A DNA stretch of 64,000 bases from Chryseobacterium jejuense (GTDB lineage Bacteria; Bacteroidota; Bacteroidia; Flavobacteriales; Weeksellaceae), in the NCBI RefSeq assembly GCF_017877355.1, contig NZ_JAGIPR010000004.1, positions 1 to 64,000 on the forward strand, read 5' to 3'. A program made the position numbers and the translations under genes. The notes below the pieces were generated by a model that worked only from the letters and a program-made list of their open reading frames with translations, had not been told where the DNA came from and did no database searches. Of this stretch, positions 16,786 to 26,262 are shown in pieces. The first letter of the stretch is position 1, and each line of letters begins with the position of its first letter.

Positions 16786-17781
16786 ATGATAAAAATAGGC
16801 AATATAGAACTGCCGGAATTTCCACTTTTGCTGGCTCCGATGGAAGACGTAAGTGATCCTCCGTTCAGACGTTTGTGTAAAATGCACGGTGCAGATTTAA
16901 TGTATTCGGAATTTATTTCTTCCGAAGGGTTAATTCGTGACGCCATCAAAAGCCGTAAAAAACTGGATATTTTCGATTATGAAAGACCAGTCGGAATACA
17001 GATTTTCGGCGGTGATGAAGAAGCAATGGCCATGTCTGCGAGAATTGTTGAAACAGTAAATCCGGACCTGGTAGACATTAATTTTGGTTGCCCTGTAAAA
17101 AAAGTGGTTTGCAAAGGAGCCGGAGCCGGAGTTTTGAAAGATATTGACCTTATGGTTCGTCTTACAAAAGCCGTAGTGAGCTCTACCCACCTTCCTGTAA
17201 CCGTTAAAACCCGTCTGGGATGGGACAGCACATGCATCAATATTGATGAAGTGGCAGAACGTCTTCAGGAAACCGGAATTAAAGCACTTACCATACATGC
17301 CAGAACCCGTGCACAAATGTACAAGGGGGAAGCAGATTGGGAACATATTTCGAGAATTAAACAAAATCCTAATATTGAAATTCCGATTTTTGGAAACGGT
17401 GATATAGATTCTCCGGAAAAAGCACTGGAATACAAACAGAAGTATGCTTGTGACGGAATTATGATCGGACGTGCGGCTATTGGCTACCCTTGGATATTTA
17501 ATGAGATCAAGCATTTCTTTAAAACAGGTGAACATTTACCTGCTCCTACTATTTCAGACCGATTATTAGCAGTTCGCCAGCATGCTGAATGGAGTGCAGA
17601 ATGGAAAGGTGAAAGATTAGGTCTGGTAGAAATGAGACAGCATTACAGCAACTATTTCAGAGGTATTCCTCACTTCAAAGACTTCAGAAAAAGATTCCTG
17701 GAAGTTTTCACATTAGAAGAAATGGATGCCCTTATTAAGGAAACCCAGCAATTCTACGAAGAGTATCAGGCTCAGGTATAA
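16786..17781 (+). CDS. dusB: tRNA-dihydrouridine synthase (DusB-like)
   Basis: It reduces specific uridines in tRNA to dihydrouridine using FMN and NADPH. The 331-residue protein has the family pattern: PLLLAPMEDVSDPPFRRLC near residue 13, QIFGG near 71, DINFGCPVKKVVCKGAGAG near 100 with the catalytic Cys, TVKTRLGWD near 145, LTIHARTRAQMYKGEADWE near 170, and IFGNGDI and GIMIGRAAIG near 200-230. The start is the first ATG, just behind a promoter box. DusB is the best fit within the family, from overall form only. Confidence 0.92.
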   Translation: MIKIGNIELPEFPLLLAPMEDVSDPPFRRLCKMHGADLMYSEFISSEGLIRDAIKSRKKLDIFDYERPVGIQIFGGDEEAMAMSARIVETVNPDLVDINFGCPVKKVVCKGAGAGVLKDIDLMVRLTKAVVSSTHLPVTVKTRLGWDSTCINIDEVAERLQETGIKALTIHARTRAQMYKGEADWEHISRIKQNPNIEIPIFGNGDIDSPEKALEYKQKYACDGIMIGRAAIGYPWIFNEIKHFFKTGEHLPAPTISDRLLAVRQHAEWSAEWKGERLGLVEMRQHYSNYFRGIPHFKDFRKRFLEVFTLEEMDALIKETQQFYEEYQAQV

Positions 17782-17788
17782 AAATAAA

Positions 17789-17962
17789 GGTAATTATATA
17801 CAATTTTACACTAATGCGGTTATCTTATTATTATGACTCTGTCATTCTGAATGTAACGAAGTGAAATGAAGAATCTAAGCCATATTATGAGATTCTTCCT
17901 TCGTCAGAAATCGAAGATTCGACGTAGTCAATGACAGTGGTGTAAAATTGTATATAGTCACC
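17789..17962. mobile_element. MITE-like 174-bp element with terminal inverted repeats
   Basis: The ends are inverted repeats of 23 bp matching at 21 positions (17789-17811 against 17940-17962); the inner 15 bp, TATACAATTTTACAC, are exact. The element is flanked on both sides by AAAATAAA (17781-17788 and 17963-17970), an apparent 8-bp target duplication. Inside are smaller inverted pairs (TGTCATT/AATGACA and AGAATCT/AGATTCT) and no coding potential. It lies between the dus stop codon and its terminator. A transposase to mobilise it is not in the window. The AT-rich flank makes the duplication weaker evidence than it would be in mixed sequence. Confidence 0.65.
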
Positions 17963-17970
17963 AAAATAAA

Positions 17971-17999
17971 AACCATCAAATTAAATTGATGGTTTTTTT
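17971..17999 (+). terminator. Terminator of dus, displaced by element
   Basis: Arms AACCATCAA (17971-17979) and TTGATGGTT (17986-17994) are followed by a T run. It lies 190 bp from the dus stop because the MITE-like element intervenes. Confidence 0.85.
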
Positions 18000-18020
18000 A
18001 TTTGTTCTTGAATATCAAAT

Positions 18021-18764
18021 TTAATATCCGCCTGATGAAGCTTCATTTTTAATAAGTGCCAATGCTGAGGAAGTTCCAATTCTCTTCACTCCCATAGTAA
18101 TCATTTTTTCAGCATCCTCAGGAGTTCTTACTCCTCCGGCAGCTTTTACAGGAAGTTTTCCAGCGTTATCCAACATGATTTTTATTCCTTCAAATGTTGC
18201 TCCATTAGGCTTTCCATCTGTAGTTTCATAAAAACCTGTTGATGATTTAACAAAAATATAAGGTAAATCATCAGCTGAAAAATTTTCTTCTGCCCAGTTC
18301 GAAATATTTTTGGTAAGATCTGCAATCTGCGCATCAGTCAGAGCTGCAATTTCAATAATCCATTTTGCAATTTTATGATGTTCCAAAGCCAGCTTTGTAC
18401 ATTTTACAAATTCATCTTTTACCAATTCTATATTTCCCTGAATATAGGCATTGTAATTAATTACAAAATCCAGTTCATCTGCACCGTCTTCAATAGCTTT
18501 TGAAGCTTCTGCAAGTTTCTCTTCTACTGAGTATGTTCCTTCGTGGAATCCTATTACAGTTCCTACTGCAACATTTGAATTTCTCTCCTGAATATATTTT
18601 TTAATCTCTGCTACATAATCCGGCCTAATCATTACCGCAAAAATGCCATTACCAATAGCTACCTGCGCAAGTTCTTTGTCAATCTGAAGAGTTCCTTCAT
18701 GTGAAATACCTGATTGTTCCGGTGTCTTCAAGTAAGTTGAATCCAAATATTGGGCTATGTTCAT
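18021..18764 (-). CDS. deoC: Deoxyribose-phosphate aldolase
   Basis: It cleaves 2-deoxyribose 5-phosphate to glyceraldehyde 3-phosphate and acetaldehyde in deoxynucleoside breakdown; it is cytosolic. The protein is 247 residues. The Schiff-base lysine lies in YIFVKSSTGF near 170. ELDFVINY near 95 and VKAAGGVRTPEDA near 205 are family signatures, and the C-terminus ends SSGGY. The upstream gene, an AsnC-type regulator on the same strand, ends 4 bp before this start, so they are one operon. Confidence 0.95.
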   Translation of the reverse strand: MNIAQYLDSTYLKTPEQSGISHEGTLQIDKELAQVAIGNGIFAVMIRPDYVAEIKKYIQERNSNVAVGTVIGFHEGTYSVEEKLAEASKAIEDGADELDFVINYNAYIQGNIELVKDEFVKCTKLALEHHKIAKWIIEIAALTDAQIADLTKNISNWAEENFSADDLPYIFVKSSTGFYETTDGKPNGATFEGIKIMLDNAGKLPVKAAGGVRTPEDAEKMITMGVKRIGTSSALALIKNEASSGGY

Positions 18765-18768
18765 ATCG

Positions 18769-19239
18769 TTATACTTTCAATTGTCTGTAAATACCTTGTT
18801 CCAAAGATATAAAAGTTTCTGTTCTTGTAACTCCTTTCAGTTTTTGGAGTTTGCTAAGAATTTGCATCAAATGATCGTTATCTTTACAAAGAACTTTAAG
18901 GAATATTGTATAATTTCCTGTCGTATAGTGGGCTTCTACTACTTCATTGATATCATGCAAAGATTTTACCACTTCAGGGTAATGGCTTGGCTGATCCAAA
19001 AACACTCCGATATAAGAAATCACTTTATATCCGATTTTTTTAGGATTAAGGAATGAAATTGAGTTTTCAATAACTCCTGCGTGTTCCAGTTTTTTAATCC
19101 TTTGATGTACTGCTGTTGTAGAGATCCCAACATTCTTTGAAATGTGTGCTAAAGAAGTTTTAGCGTTATCCATCAACATGTAGATTATTTCCTTGTCGAT
19201 GGAATCTAAATGATAACTTGTGTTGCTCGAATTTTTCAT
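18769..19239 (-). CDS. Lrp/AsnC family transcriptional regulator
   Basis: This is a 156-residue protein. Residues 10-70 are a winged helix-turn-helix of AsnC type (ISKNVGISTTAVHQRIKKLEHAGVI). Residues 75-150 are the RAM ligand-binding domain (VISYIGVFLD, EAHYTTGNYTIFLKVLCKD, GVTRTETFISL). The family senses amino acids or related small molecules and forms octamers. It lies 4 bp ahead of deoC and 28 bp after an EEP-type gene, all on the minus strand. The ligand and targets are unknown. Confidence 0.92.
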   Translation of the reverse strand: MKNSSNTSYHLDSIDKEIIYMLMDNAKTSLAHISKNVGISTTAVHQRIKKLEHAGVIENSISFLNPKKIGYKVISYIGVFLDQPSHYPEVVKSLHDINEVVEAHYTTGNYTIFLKVLCKDNDHLMQILSKLQKLKGVTRTETFISLEQGIYRQLKV

Positions 19240-19267
19240 TTTCTACTTTTTTATTATTTATGTTTTT

Positions 19268-20209
19268 TTATGATAAGCTTTTAAACCTAACAAAAACCGG
19301 AAAGTGATCGCTGTATCCGCCTAAATACCGGGTACCGACATAAGTTCGGAAAGGTCGTCCTTCAAAATTTCTGGTCCTGCTGCTGAGTTTATCAGAATTG
19401 AAAACACGGGCTTCCTGAAAAGCCAGCGTTCTATTGTCAAGAAGGGACCTCGACATCATAATCTGATCGTACAACAAGCCAGACTTATAATGAAAAGTAG
19501 AGTAATTTCTTGTAGAAAACAACTCCTGAAAAGGATTCATCAAAACCTTCTCATGATCGTTGTCATAGAGAATTTGAACTAAATTTTCATCATCCGGGTT
19601 TTCGTTAAAATCACCACACAATATGACATGTTCCTTATCAGCATCTACAATTTTCATGATCCGCTGCCGGACCTCATTCAATATAAAGGCTCTTTTAGGT
19701 TTATTGATATCTTTCTCGCGCTTAGAGGGAAGATGGGCGATAAAGACATTAATAATTTCCCCTTTATATTTAATTTTCGAAAAAAGTACGTCTCTCGTAG
19801 TGTCGTAATTTCCAGTGTTTTTATAGTTTATTTCAAAAAAGAAAGTAATGGTTTCAGAATCTATAACCTCTACTTTATTTTTATCGTATAACATGGCTAC
19901 ATCCACTTTTCTTTCGTCCATAGAATTGTAATGTACAATTCCATATTCAGAATTAAAGGGCTCCATTTCTACAAGATCTTCTAAAACTTTCCTTCCGGAA
20001 ACTTCGGATAATCCTATAATAAATGGCAATACTCCATTTTCCTCCTTCATCAATTGAAATACATGAGAGATTTTAAAAAGTTTATTTTTATATCTTCTCT
20101 CATCCCAGTTTCTTAAACCTGACTTTGTAGGATCTAATTTATGAACAGGTTTAGGATCGGGTAAAAATAAATTTTCAACATTATAAAAAGAGAACAGTTC
20201 CATCAACAC
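19268..20209 (-). CDS. Endonuclease/exonuclease/phosphatase family protein
   Basis: This is a 313-residue protein with no signal peptide. EEP-fold signatures are present: FYNVENLF near residue 8, FIIGLSEV near 62, VFIAHLPSKR near 155, ILCGDFNENPDDE near 195 (metal-binding DxN) and GGYSDHFPVFV near 298 (catalytic SDH). This superfamily includes DNases, sphingomyelinases and inositol phosphatases. The substrate cannot be set from sequence; the lack of a signal peptide suggests cytosolic use. It is first in a minus-strand run with the AsnC regulator and deoC. Confidence 0.88.
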   Translation of the reverse strand: MLMELFSFYNVENLFLPDPKPVHKLDPTKSGLRNWDERRYKNKLFKISHVFQLMKEENGVLPFIIGLSEVSGRKVLEDLVEMEPFNSEYGIVHYNSMDERKVDVAMLYDKNKVEVIDSETITFFFEINYKNTGNYDTTRDVLFSKIKYKGEIINVFIAHLPSKREKDINKPKRAFILNEVRQRIMKIVDADKEHVILCGDFNENPDDENLVQILYDNDHEKVLMNPFQELFSTRNYSTFHYKSGLLYDQIMMSRSLLDNRTLAFQEARVFNSDKLSSRTRNFEGRPFRTYVGTRYLGGYSDHFPVFVRFKSLS

Positions 20210-20542
20210 AAATTTCTATACTTTAATTAATATGTTCTTTTTTCTAATCGTAAATTTATTTTTTTTTCAAATCACATTAATTTGCCCACAACACCAGCAA
20301 ATCAATTTATAATAAGAAATATTTCAAATGTAATAAAAAAAATCAATAAAACCACAAATAGTGAATTAAATTTTCAATTAACCTACAATTCCATTCAATA
20401 TATCGAAATTAAAATAATGAATAAAATTTAAAATAATGAAAACAAAAATTCAATTAAAAGACCAAAATTTATAATATTTTCCTTTTCATCTACAATAATA
20501 ACAAATATTATTCCATTTAATCTGTAGACAAATAGAATAAAT
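20210..20542. other. AT-rich gene-free stretch
   Basis: The region is extremely AT-rich with stops in all frames. It should contain the promoter of the EEP-type gene near 20210-20250, but I find no exact TAnnTTTG box. I see nothing else. Confidence 0.4.
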
Positions 20543-20568
20543 AAAAAAAACAGGGTTTAAACACCCTG
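20543..20568 (-). terminator. Terminator of trmD transcript
   Basis: Arms CAGGGT (20551-20556) and ACCCTG (20563-20568) are followed on the minus strand by T8. It lies 11 bp after the trmD stop. Confidence 0.85.
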
Positions 20569-20578
20569 AAACGCTGTA

Positions 20579-21250
20579 TTAAAGAAGATCAGGACGTTTT
20601 TCTTTAGTAATTCTTACTGCTTCATCGTGACGCCATTCTTCAATTTTCCCAAAATTTCCGCTTAATAAAACTTTAGGAACCTCCAGCCCTTTATAGACTT
20701 CAGGTCTAGTATAAATGGGTGGCGACAGAAGATCATCCTGGAAACTGTCTGTCAAAGCACTTTGTTCATCATTTAAAACTCCCGGAAGCAGTCTTATGAT
20801 AGAATCGGCTAATACACATGCAGCAAGCTCTCCACCGGTAAGCACATAATCACCAATAGATATTTCTTTGGTAATATGAAGATCTCTCACCCTCTGGTCT
20901 ATTCCTTTATAATGTCCACAAAGAAAAATCAAATTTTCTTTTATCGAAAGAGAATTGGCAATTTTCTGGTTCAGCGTTACTCCATCCGGTGTCAGATAGA
21001 TCACCTCATCATAATCTCTTTGAGACTTCAATTCTGAGATACATTTATCCAATGGCTCTACCATCATCACCATTCCAGCTCCGCCTCCGTAAGGTTCATC
21101 ATCAATTTGTTTGTGCTTATTAATTGCCCAGTCTCTCAGGTGATGAAAATGTACTTCTGCCAATCCTTTGTCCATTGCTCTCTTTAAAATAGAGGTTTTA
21201 AATGGACTTTCCATCAATTCTGGAAGTACGCTTATGATATCAATTCTCAT
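20579..21250 (-). CDS. trmD: tRNA (guanine-37-N1)-methyltransferase
   Basis: It methylates G37 next to the anticodon with S-adenosylmethionine and prevents frameshifting. The protein is 223 residues with the knotted SPOUT fold signatures: [13 protein letters not shown] near 53, [15 protein letters not shown] near 110, and [15 protein letters not shown] near 131. The start overlaps the stop of the NDH-2 gene as ATGA, so translation is coupled. The usual rimM-rpsP-rplS partners are absent. Confidence 0.97.
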   Translation of the reverse strand: MRIDIISVLPELMESPFKTSILKRAMDKGLAEVHFHHLRDWAINKHKQIDDEPYGGGAGMVMMVEPLDKCISELKSQRDYDEVIYLTPDGVTLNQKIANSLSIKENLIFLCGHYKGIDQRVRDLHITKEISIGDYVLTGGELAACVLADSIIRLLPGVLNDEQSALTDSFQDDLLSPPIYTRPEVYKGLEVPKVLLSGNFGKIEEWRHDEAVRITKEKRPDLL

Positions 21251-22509
21251 TGTAATGTTCCGTTTTTCTTAGTAGGTATAATAATTAATCTTAAGGAAGA
21301 ATCCTTGTTGATATAGCTCCACATCCAGTTGAAGAATATAGCCAGCTTATTTCGAACGCTCAAAATTAGCATTAAATGGAGAAACATCCAGAAATACCAT
21401 GCTAAAAATCCTTGGAATTTTATAAATGGTAAATCTACAACGGCTCTGTGCTTTCCTATGGTTGCTAAAGAGCCTTTGTCATCGTATTCATATTCATTCC
21501 ATTCACCCGGAGTTTTCTTCAACAGGTTTTTTCCTAGGTTTTTGGCCTGATTAATGGCTACATTGGCAACCTGTGGATGTCCCTGTGGATATTTAGGGGT
21601 TTCCATATAAGCAATGTCTCCGATTGCATACACATTATCATACCCTTTTATTTTGTTGTATCGGTCTACGATATATCTGTTTCTCACTAATTTTTCTTCA
21701 GGGAAACCGTCGATTACATTTCCTGTAACTCCCGCAGCCCAGATGACATTATTAGACGGTATTTCTTTCCCGCTTTTCAAATGCACTTTATCCCCATCAT
21801 AATCTGTAACCACTTCTCCACTCATAAAGGTTACCCCAAGATCTTTAATATATTTTTCAGATTTCTCCTGAGCTTCGCTGCTCATTACAGCAAGAGGTTT
21901 TTCTGTAGAACTTACTAGAATGATTTTCAGATGATCGAAATTCATATAAGGATAATCTCTTGGAAGAATATCTTTTTTCATTTCGGCAAAAGCACCTGCA
22001 AGCTCTACACCGGTGGGTCCGCTCCCTACGATAACGATATTCCAATTTCCGTCATCGCTACGGCTTTTTTCAATAATCAGTTTTTCAAAGGTCATCAAAA
22101 TGTGATTTCTGATACTGATGGCTTCCTGGGTATTCTTCATCCCGAAGGCTTTCCCTTCAAGTTCTTTGTTACCGAAAAAATTAGTTTTACAGCCTGTTGC
22201 AATGATAAGTTTATCGTAAGTGAATTCTGCCTCATCAGTAATAACTTTATTGTTAGCGGCATCAATTTCCTTTACATCTGTCATTCGGAACTGAGTGTTT
22301 CTGGATTGCTGAAAAATCTTTCTGAATGGGAAAGAAATGTTGGAAGGTTCTATTCTTCCAGAGGCTACCTGATAAAAAAGCGGCTGAAACATGTGGTGGT
22401 TCATACGATCCAGAACAATAACCTTTTTGTTCTTGTTATTCAATGTTTTTGCAAGCTGCAGCCCCGCAAATCCTCCTCCTATAATGATGATTTTTTCGCG
22501 TGTTTCCAT
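21247..22509 (-). CDS. ndh: Type II NADH dehydrogenase
   Basis: It passes electrons from NADH to quinone without proton pumping, at the inner face of the membrane. The protein is 420 residues. The FAD site is [17 protein letters not shown] near residue 7, and the NAD site is [19 protein letters not shown] near 165. [11 protein letters not shown] near 300 is the second FAD-contact motif. The C-terminal 60 residues include a hydrophobic stretch ([15 protein letters not shown]) for membrane attachment. I start at ATG 22509 (METREKII). An in-frame TTG upstream lies inside the promoter box. The gene overlaps trmD by 4 bp and diverges from the GH25 gene. Confidence 0.93.
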   Translation of the reverse strand: METREKIIIIGGGFAGLQLAKTLNNKNKKVIVLDRMNHHMFQPLFYQVASGRIEPSNISFPFRKIFQQSRNTQFRMTDVKEIDAANNKVITDEAEFTYDKLIIATGCKTNFFGNKELEGKAFGMKNTQEAISIRNHILMTFEKLIIEKSRSDDGNWNIVIVGSGPTGVELAGAFAEMKKDILPRDYPYMNFDHLKIILVSSTEKPLAVMSSEAQEKSEKYIKDLGVTFMSGEVVTDYDGDKVHLKSGKEIPSNNVIWAAGVTGNVIDGFPEEKLVRNRYIVDRYNKIKGYDNVYAIGDIAYMETPKYPQGHPQVANVAINQAKNLGKNLLKKTPGEWNEYEYDDKGSLATIGKHRAVVDLPFIKFQGFLAWYFWMFLHLMLILSVRNKLAIFFNWMWSYINKDSSLRLIIIPTKKNGTLQ

Positions 22510-22515
22510 AATACA

Positions 22516-22523
22516 CAAATTTA
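22516..22523 (-). promoter_or_regulatory. TAnnTTTG promoter box for ndh-trmD
   Basis: On the minus strand TAAATTTG lies six bases before the ndh ATG, so the leader is almost absent. Confidence 0.65.
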
Positions 22524-22557
22524 CTGATTTTATTTAGCATTTAGTAGTGAAAAAAGT

Positions 22558-22565
22558 TAGTTTTG
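22558..22565 (+). promoter_or_regulatory. TAnnTTTG promoter box for GH25 gene
   Basis: TAGTTTTG lies nine bases before ATG 22575. It overlaps a TTG (22563) that would otherwise extend the gene, which argues for the ATG start. Confidence 0.6.
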
Positions 22566-22574
22566 CAAAACTTT

Positions 22575-23438
22575 ATGACACCAAAAAAGTACACCAAAAA
22601 AACTGCCAAACAGATCCATAAGAACAGACGGAACAGCTATTTTTTCCGTCGAAAGGTGATATTAGCCATTTTAATTGTAGCTTTAATCGGGACGGGATTT
22701 TATCTTAAGCAATCCGTAAGCTATTACTATGCGTTGTACTTTAATAAATTTACCCATAAAAAACTTCATAACAGCGAAAAAGAAAGTTCAAGAATTCAAA
22801 GAATATTAGCCAACAATCTTGATAAAACCTATGGCTTTGATGTTTCTCACTATCAAAATAAGGAGGACATCAAATGGGACAGCCTCAGCATTGGCAACAA
22901 GACCATTCCTCTTGAGTTTGTAGTAATGCGGGCAACCATGGGAAATAAAAGTGCGGATAAACATTTTGATGAGTTTTGGGAAATGGCTAAAAAGCACAAT
23001 CTGATCCGTGGTGCTTATCATTTTTACAGAGCTGATGAAGATCCGGTGATCCAAGCAAATAATTTTTTAGCGAATGTAAAACTGGAAAGTGGAGATTTAC
23101 CACCTATTCTGGATATTGAAAAAATTCCGAAACGAAAGACGAATAAAAAATTAATAGAAGACCTGAAGGTATGGTGTAAAATCGTAGAAGAGACTTATGG
23201 TGAGAAACCTATCATTTACACATACTACCATTATTATAAAGATTTTTTGAAAGGGGAATTTGAAGGCTACCCTCTATGGCTGGCCAACTATAATGATGTT
23301 CCTACTCCATCTCCCGATAGCCAATGGGATTTTTGGCAATTTACAGAAAACGGAATTGTTCACGGAATTAATACAAAGGTAGATCTTGATATTTACAATG
23401 GTAATTCCTGGTCTTTGAAAAGACTGACATTGGATTAA
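22575..23438 (+). CDS. Membrane-anchored GH25 lysozyme-like hydrolase
   Basis: This is a 287-residue protein. The first 30 residues are strongly basic, then a transmembrane segment (VILAILIVALIGTGFYL) anchors it with the catalytic domain outside the inner membrane. GH25 signatures are YGFDVSHYQ near 90, FVVMRATMG near 118, GAYHFYRADEDP near 148 and LPPILDIEKIP near 175 (the catalytic DxE), then PIIYTYYHYY and SQWDFWQF. GH25 enzymes cut the beta-1,4 glycan bond of peptidoglycan. The chosen start is the ATG behind the promoter box. The role may be cell-wall remodelling. Confidence 0.9.
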   Translation: MTPKKYTKKTAKQIHKNRRNSYFFRRKVILAILIVALIGTGFYLKQSVSYYYALYFNKFTHKKLHNSEKESSRIQRILANNLDKTYGFDVSHYQNKEDIKWDSLSIGNKTIPLEFVVMRATMGNKSADKHFDEFWEMAKKHNLIRGAYHFYRADEDPVIQANNFLANVKLESGDLPPILDIEKIPKRKTNKKLIEDLKVWCKIVEETYGEKPIIYTYYHYYKDFLKGEFEGYPLWLANYNDVPTPSPDSQWDFWQFTENGIVHGINTKVDLDIYNGNSWSLKRLTLD

Positions 23439-23439
23439 G

Positions 23440-23606
23440 AAGCTTGGAAGATAGATGCGGGAAGATGGAAGTTTTCGAAGTTTGAAAAAACAACTTTACG
23501 CTTTATTTTCTCAACCGTCCAAAAGAAATCTGTTCAATTTAATTACCATACCAAAATCGACAAACCTACATTAACTTCCAGCCTCCATCTTCCTGCTTCC
23601 TTCCTA
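23440..23606. repeat. Long inverted-repeat element after GH25 gene
   Basis: The left arm near 23440-23473 (GAAGCTTGGAAG, later GGGAAGATGGAAGTT) resembles the reverse complement of the right arm near 23572-23609 (AACTTCCAGCC, later CATCTTCCTGCTTCC). It lies between convergent genes and may act as a two-way terminator. The sequence style matches the element at 25957-26102. Confidence 0.5.
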
Positions 23607-25259
23607 CTTCTTCTCAAGGAAATTCAAAATGTCTGCATTCAGCTGATCCGGTTTTTCAAAAGGAACCATGTGGGTGGTGTCCTTATAAATTTTCTTTTTA
23701 GCATTTGGAATTTGTTTGGAAATAAATTCCGTATGATCCGGTTTGATAACATCTCTATCTCCTGCAATAACGAGAACCGGGCTTTTTATTTTATTTAAAT
23801 CATCTTTACTAATATTAGGCTGCGTCAACATGATTTTTAAAAGTCTGCGTTCGCCAAATGTTTCTTCAGGGGCCATATCATTCAACTGTTTCATCTGATT
23901 GGTAAAACGTTCGATAAGCTTTTCTTCTACTCCTTCAGGAAAAGTATTGGCTCCGATCGTTATCAATTTATTGAGACGTTCTGGATATTTCAGTGCAAAT
24001 TCAAGCCCTGTATTTCCACCATCACTCCAACCGGCAATATTAATTTTATCAAGCTTCAACTCGTCTGCTAATGCTTTTACATCGTCTGCAAATAATTTAT
24101 ACGTAAAATCTCTTTTGGAAGTATCTTTACTTTTTCCTTGTCCTCTTGTATCTACCACAATAACTTTATATTGCTTGGATAGAACCGGGATCTGCTGATA
24201 ATAATCTTTGATGCTGCCTGAATTTCCATGAAGCAATACCAAAGGTTCACCTTCACCATATACTTCATAATACATATCAGTATCTTTCAGTTTTAAATAT
24301 TTCCCTGCAGATTCATTTTTACCATATATAGACTGATTGGCTTCCTCTATATTTTTTGAATTATCTGCCATCCATCCCTGAGAGACATCATCATCTACAT
24401 AGCCACCATCATCGTCTTTTGTATCTTTTCCGTTTTTATCCATTTTTACGTCGATATTAATAGCTGGTGCAGCAATAGTCATTTTTTTCCAGTCTCCATA
24501 AAACTCTCTGATGAATCCTGTTTTGAACAATGCAGCACTGATTTTAATGCTTCCGTTAAATGCTTTTAAAAAATGAATTCCTACAAAAAACTTTCCTTTC
24601 ACCCAAATGTTATGGTCATTAACATCCAGTGTATAAGTTCCGTCTTTAATCATATCTTCAGTAAGCTGTACTGTAATTTCTTCGTCAAGTAAGTTTTTAT
24701 CCGGAAAACCGTCTTTCTCACTATAAATGCTGTATCGCATTATAACCGGTTCCGTAGAAGTATATCGGGCGATATTCAGATTAATATTCTTAATTTTAGA
24801 CCTTTTCTTTGCATTAAATTCCAAAGCTGTTTCACCCAGAAAACCAGCTTTATCTCCTGCCGGATTAACGAAATATAAAATACTTTTGGTTTTCGTTTTT
24901 ACACCCCAGTTCTTATCTACCAGCTTTTTAGGTTTAATAGCAATCTCCTTGATGGTTTTAGTTTTCTCATTCAAAAATACTTTCTGCTGATCGTTCTTTT
25001 TGAAATTCTGTACTGTTTCTTCATACAGATCATATCCGGGTACTTCGATTTTTACTTTTTGCTGTGGGTCCAGACCAGTAAGATCGATTGAAAAATTTCC
25101 GCTTCCGTCCGAAATCGTTCCAATAGTTTTCTTATCTACCCCAATCTTCACATAAGAAATAGGCTGATTTTCATTTTTAGAAATAATGGTTCCGGAAACA
25201 ACCTGTGCATTGAAGGCAGAAACCGTAAGAATAAAGGATAAAACACTAAGTTTTTTCAT
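23604..25259 (-). CDS. Secreted alpha/beta hydrolase with carboxypeptidase-like N-domain
   Basis: This is a 551-residue protein with a signal peptide (MKKLSVLSFILTVSAFNAQ). Residues 20-100 are a CarboxypepD_reg-like beta domain (VVSGTIISKNENQPISYVKI, GTISDGSGNFSIDL), often an N-terminal module of Bacteroidota surface proteins. Residues 130-290 are uncharacterised and beta-rich, followed by an acidic linker (KDDDGGYVDDD). Residues 325-551 are an alpha/beta hydrolase: LVLLHGNSG near 348, nucleophile Ser in IAGWSDGGN near 415, acid in VIAGDRDVIKP near 500, and His in DTTHMVPFE near 530. The substrate is unknown. I start at the ATG of MKKL; the TTG further up is in the promoter region. Confidence 0.85.
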   Translation of the reverse strand: MKKLSVLSFILTVSAFNAQVVSGTIISKNENQPISYVKIGVDKKTIGTISDGSGNFSIDLTGLDPQQKVKIEVPGYDLYEETVQNFKKNDQQKVFLNEKTKTIKEIAIKPKKLVDKNWGVKTKTKSILYFVNPAGDKAGFLGETALEFNAKKRSKIKNINLNIARYTSTEPVIMRYSIYSEKDGFPDKNLLDEEITVQLTEDMIKDGTYTLDVNDHNIWVKGKFFVGIHFLKAFNGSIKISAALFKTGFIREFYGDWKKMTIAAPAINIDVKMDKNGKDTKDDDGGYVDDDVSQGWMADNSKNIEEANQSIYGKNESAGKYLKLKDTDMYYEVYGEGEPLVLLHGNSGSIKDYYQQIPVLSKQYKVIVVDTRGQGKSKDTSKRDFTYKLFADDVKALADELKLDKINIAGWSDGGNTGLEFALKYPERLNKLITIGANTFPEGVEEKLIERFTNQMKQLNDMAPEETFGERRLLKIMLTQPNISKDDLNKIKSPVLVIAGDRDVIKPDHTEFISKQIPNAKKKIYKDTTHMVPFEKPDQLNADILNFLEKK

Positions 25260-25274
25260 GTTAAAAGTTTGATG

Positions 25275-25282
25275 CAAACATA
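25275..25282 (-). promoter_or_regulatory. TAnnTTTG promoter box for the hydrolase
   Basis: On the minus strand TATGTTTG lies 15 bases before ATG 25259. Confidence 0.55.
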
Positions 25283-25407
25283 TCTATTTAAAATCATCAA
25301 CATTCATAACATCTTATTAAATTAAATTCCTTTTTAGTTAAAATTATTCTAAATATTTCCCATTTTAGAGCATTAATTCTAAAAAACGCTTAATTACCGC
25401 TGTTATT

Positions 25408-25920
25408 CTATAAAATCTCCATGATTTCCTCCCATGAATTCACCCTTTTATAGGTCTCATTTTCGATCAGTTCATTATGAGGTTGGGTAAAGATCAGTCT
25501 CTGCCCTGAAAAATGATCTAAATTTTTAGGATAATCATCAATCATTACATCTCCTGACACTACTTTCTTGCTTCCACAAAGAACAATCTGCTCCCAGGTA
25601 ATGAAGGGAAAATGCTCAGCCAGCCAGTCGTATTTTTCTCTTAAACTGTTCGGAAATTCCATTCCTGCAGAAACAATATACAGTTCGTATTTGCTATTCA
25701 GGTATTCTATTGCTTTCTGACTTCCTTCCATTACCGGCAATGTTCTGAAAAACCCTACTTCATTCACATGTTTTTTCCCATTGGGAAAAATGTCCATTTC
25801 TGGTTTGCCTGTCATCGCATCAGGTTCTACTTCTATTCCAGAGTCTCTTTTTTCAAATTCAATCAGCTGAGGATATACATCTGCCATTACCCCATCCATA
25901 TCAATAATCACTTTTTTCAT
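25408..25920 (-). CDS. 5'(3')-deoxyribonucleotidase-like HAD protein
   Basis: This is a 170-residue HAD phosphatase of the NT5C type, which removes phosphate from pyrimidine deoxynucleotides. Motif I is VIIDMDGVMADV near residue 4 (two Asp), motif II is YIVSAG near 83, and motif IV is DVMIDDYPKN near 128. The protein is small and cytosolic, with a short cap domain. With deoC 7 kb away it would fit a deoxynucleotide turnover role, but the two are not in one operon. Confidence 0.85.
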   Translation of the reverse strand: MKKVIIDMDGVMADVYPQLIEFEKRDSGIEVEPDAMTGKPEMDIFPNGKKHVNEVGFFRTLPVMEGSQKAIEYLNSKYELYIVSAGMEFPNSLREKYDWLAEHFPFITWEQIVLCGSKKVVSGDVMIDDYPKNLDHFSGQRLIFTQPHNELIENETYKRVNSWEEIMEIL

Positions 25921-25956
25921 TGCTTCAAATCAGATTTTTATTATTTTTTAATATTA

Positions 25957-26104
25957 TGAGGTTGGAAGCTGGATGGCGGAATATACTAAGCTCCCCATAT
26001 AAATGGAGTCCGTCTTTAATGATTGAAATGATAAAACTTCATCAAAACATGTTCAATAATAACTTTCAGCTTCCCTCTTCCAGCTTCCTACTTTTAAACC
26101 TCTA
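25957..26104. repeat. Inverted-repeat intergenic element
   Basis: The left end reads GAGGTTGGAAGCTGGA, and the reverse complement of the right end reads GAGGTTTAAAAG and then TAGGAAGCTGGAAGAGGG. Both arms carry GGAAGCTGGA. It fills the gap between divergent genes and resembles the element at 23440. I see no coding potential. Confidence 0.5.
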
Positions 26105-26215
26105 TCATCAAATTTACCGAATTGTTTTTTAAGGCAATGGATATAGTTTATTAATAAATCATAAATATTCGTTTTTATAAAGCCGGTTCTGGAAAATTTT
26201 ATGGTTACATTTTCG

Positions 26216-26223
26216 TATTTTTG
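26216..26223 (+). promoter_or_regulatory. TAnnTTTG promoter box for ABC-F gene
   Basis: TATTTTTG lies 39 bp before ATG 26263. Confidence 0.55.
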
Positions 26224-26262
26224 CCGTTCAGTTCAAAATTAAAATCAAACTATTAATTCCCA

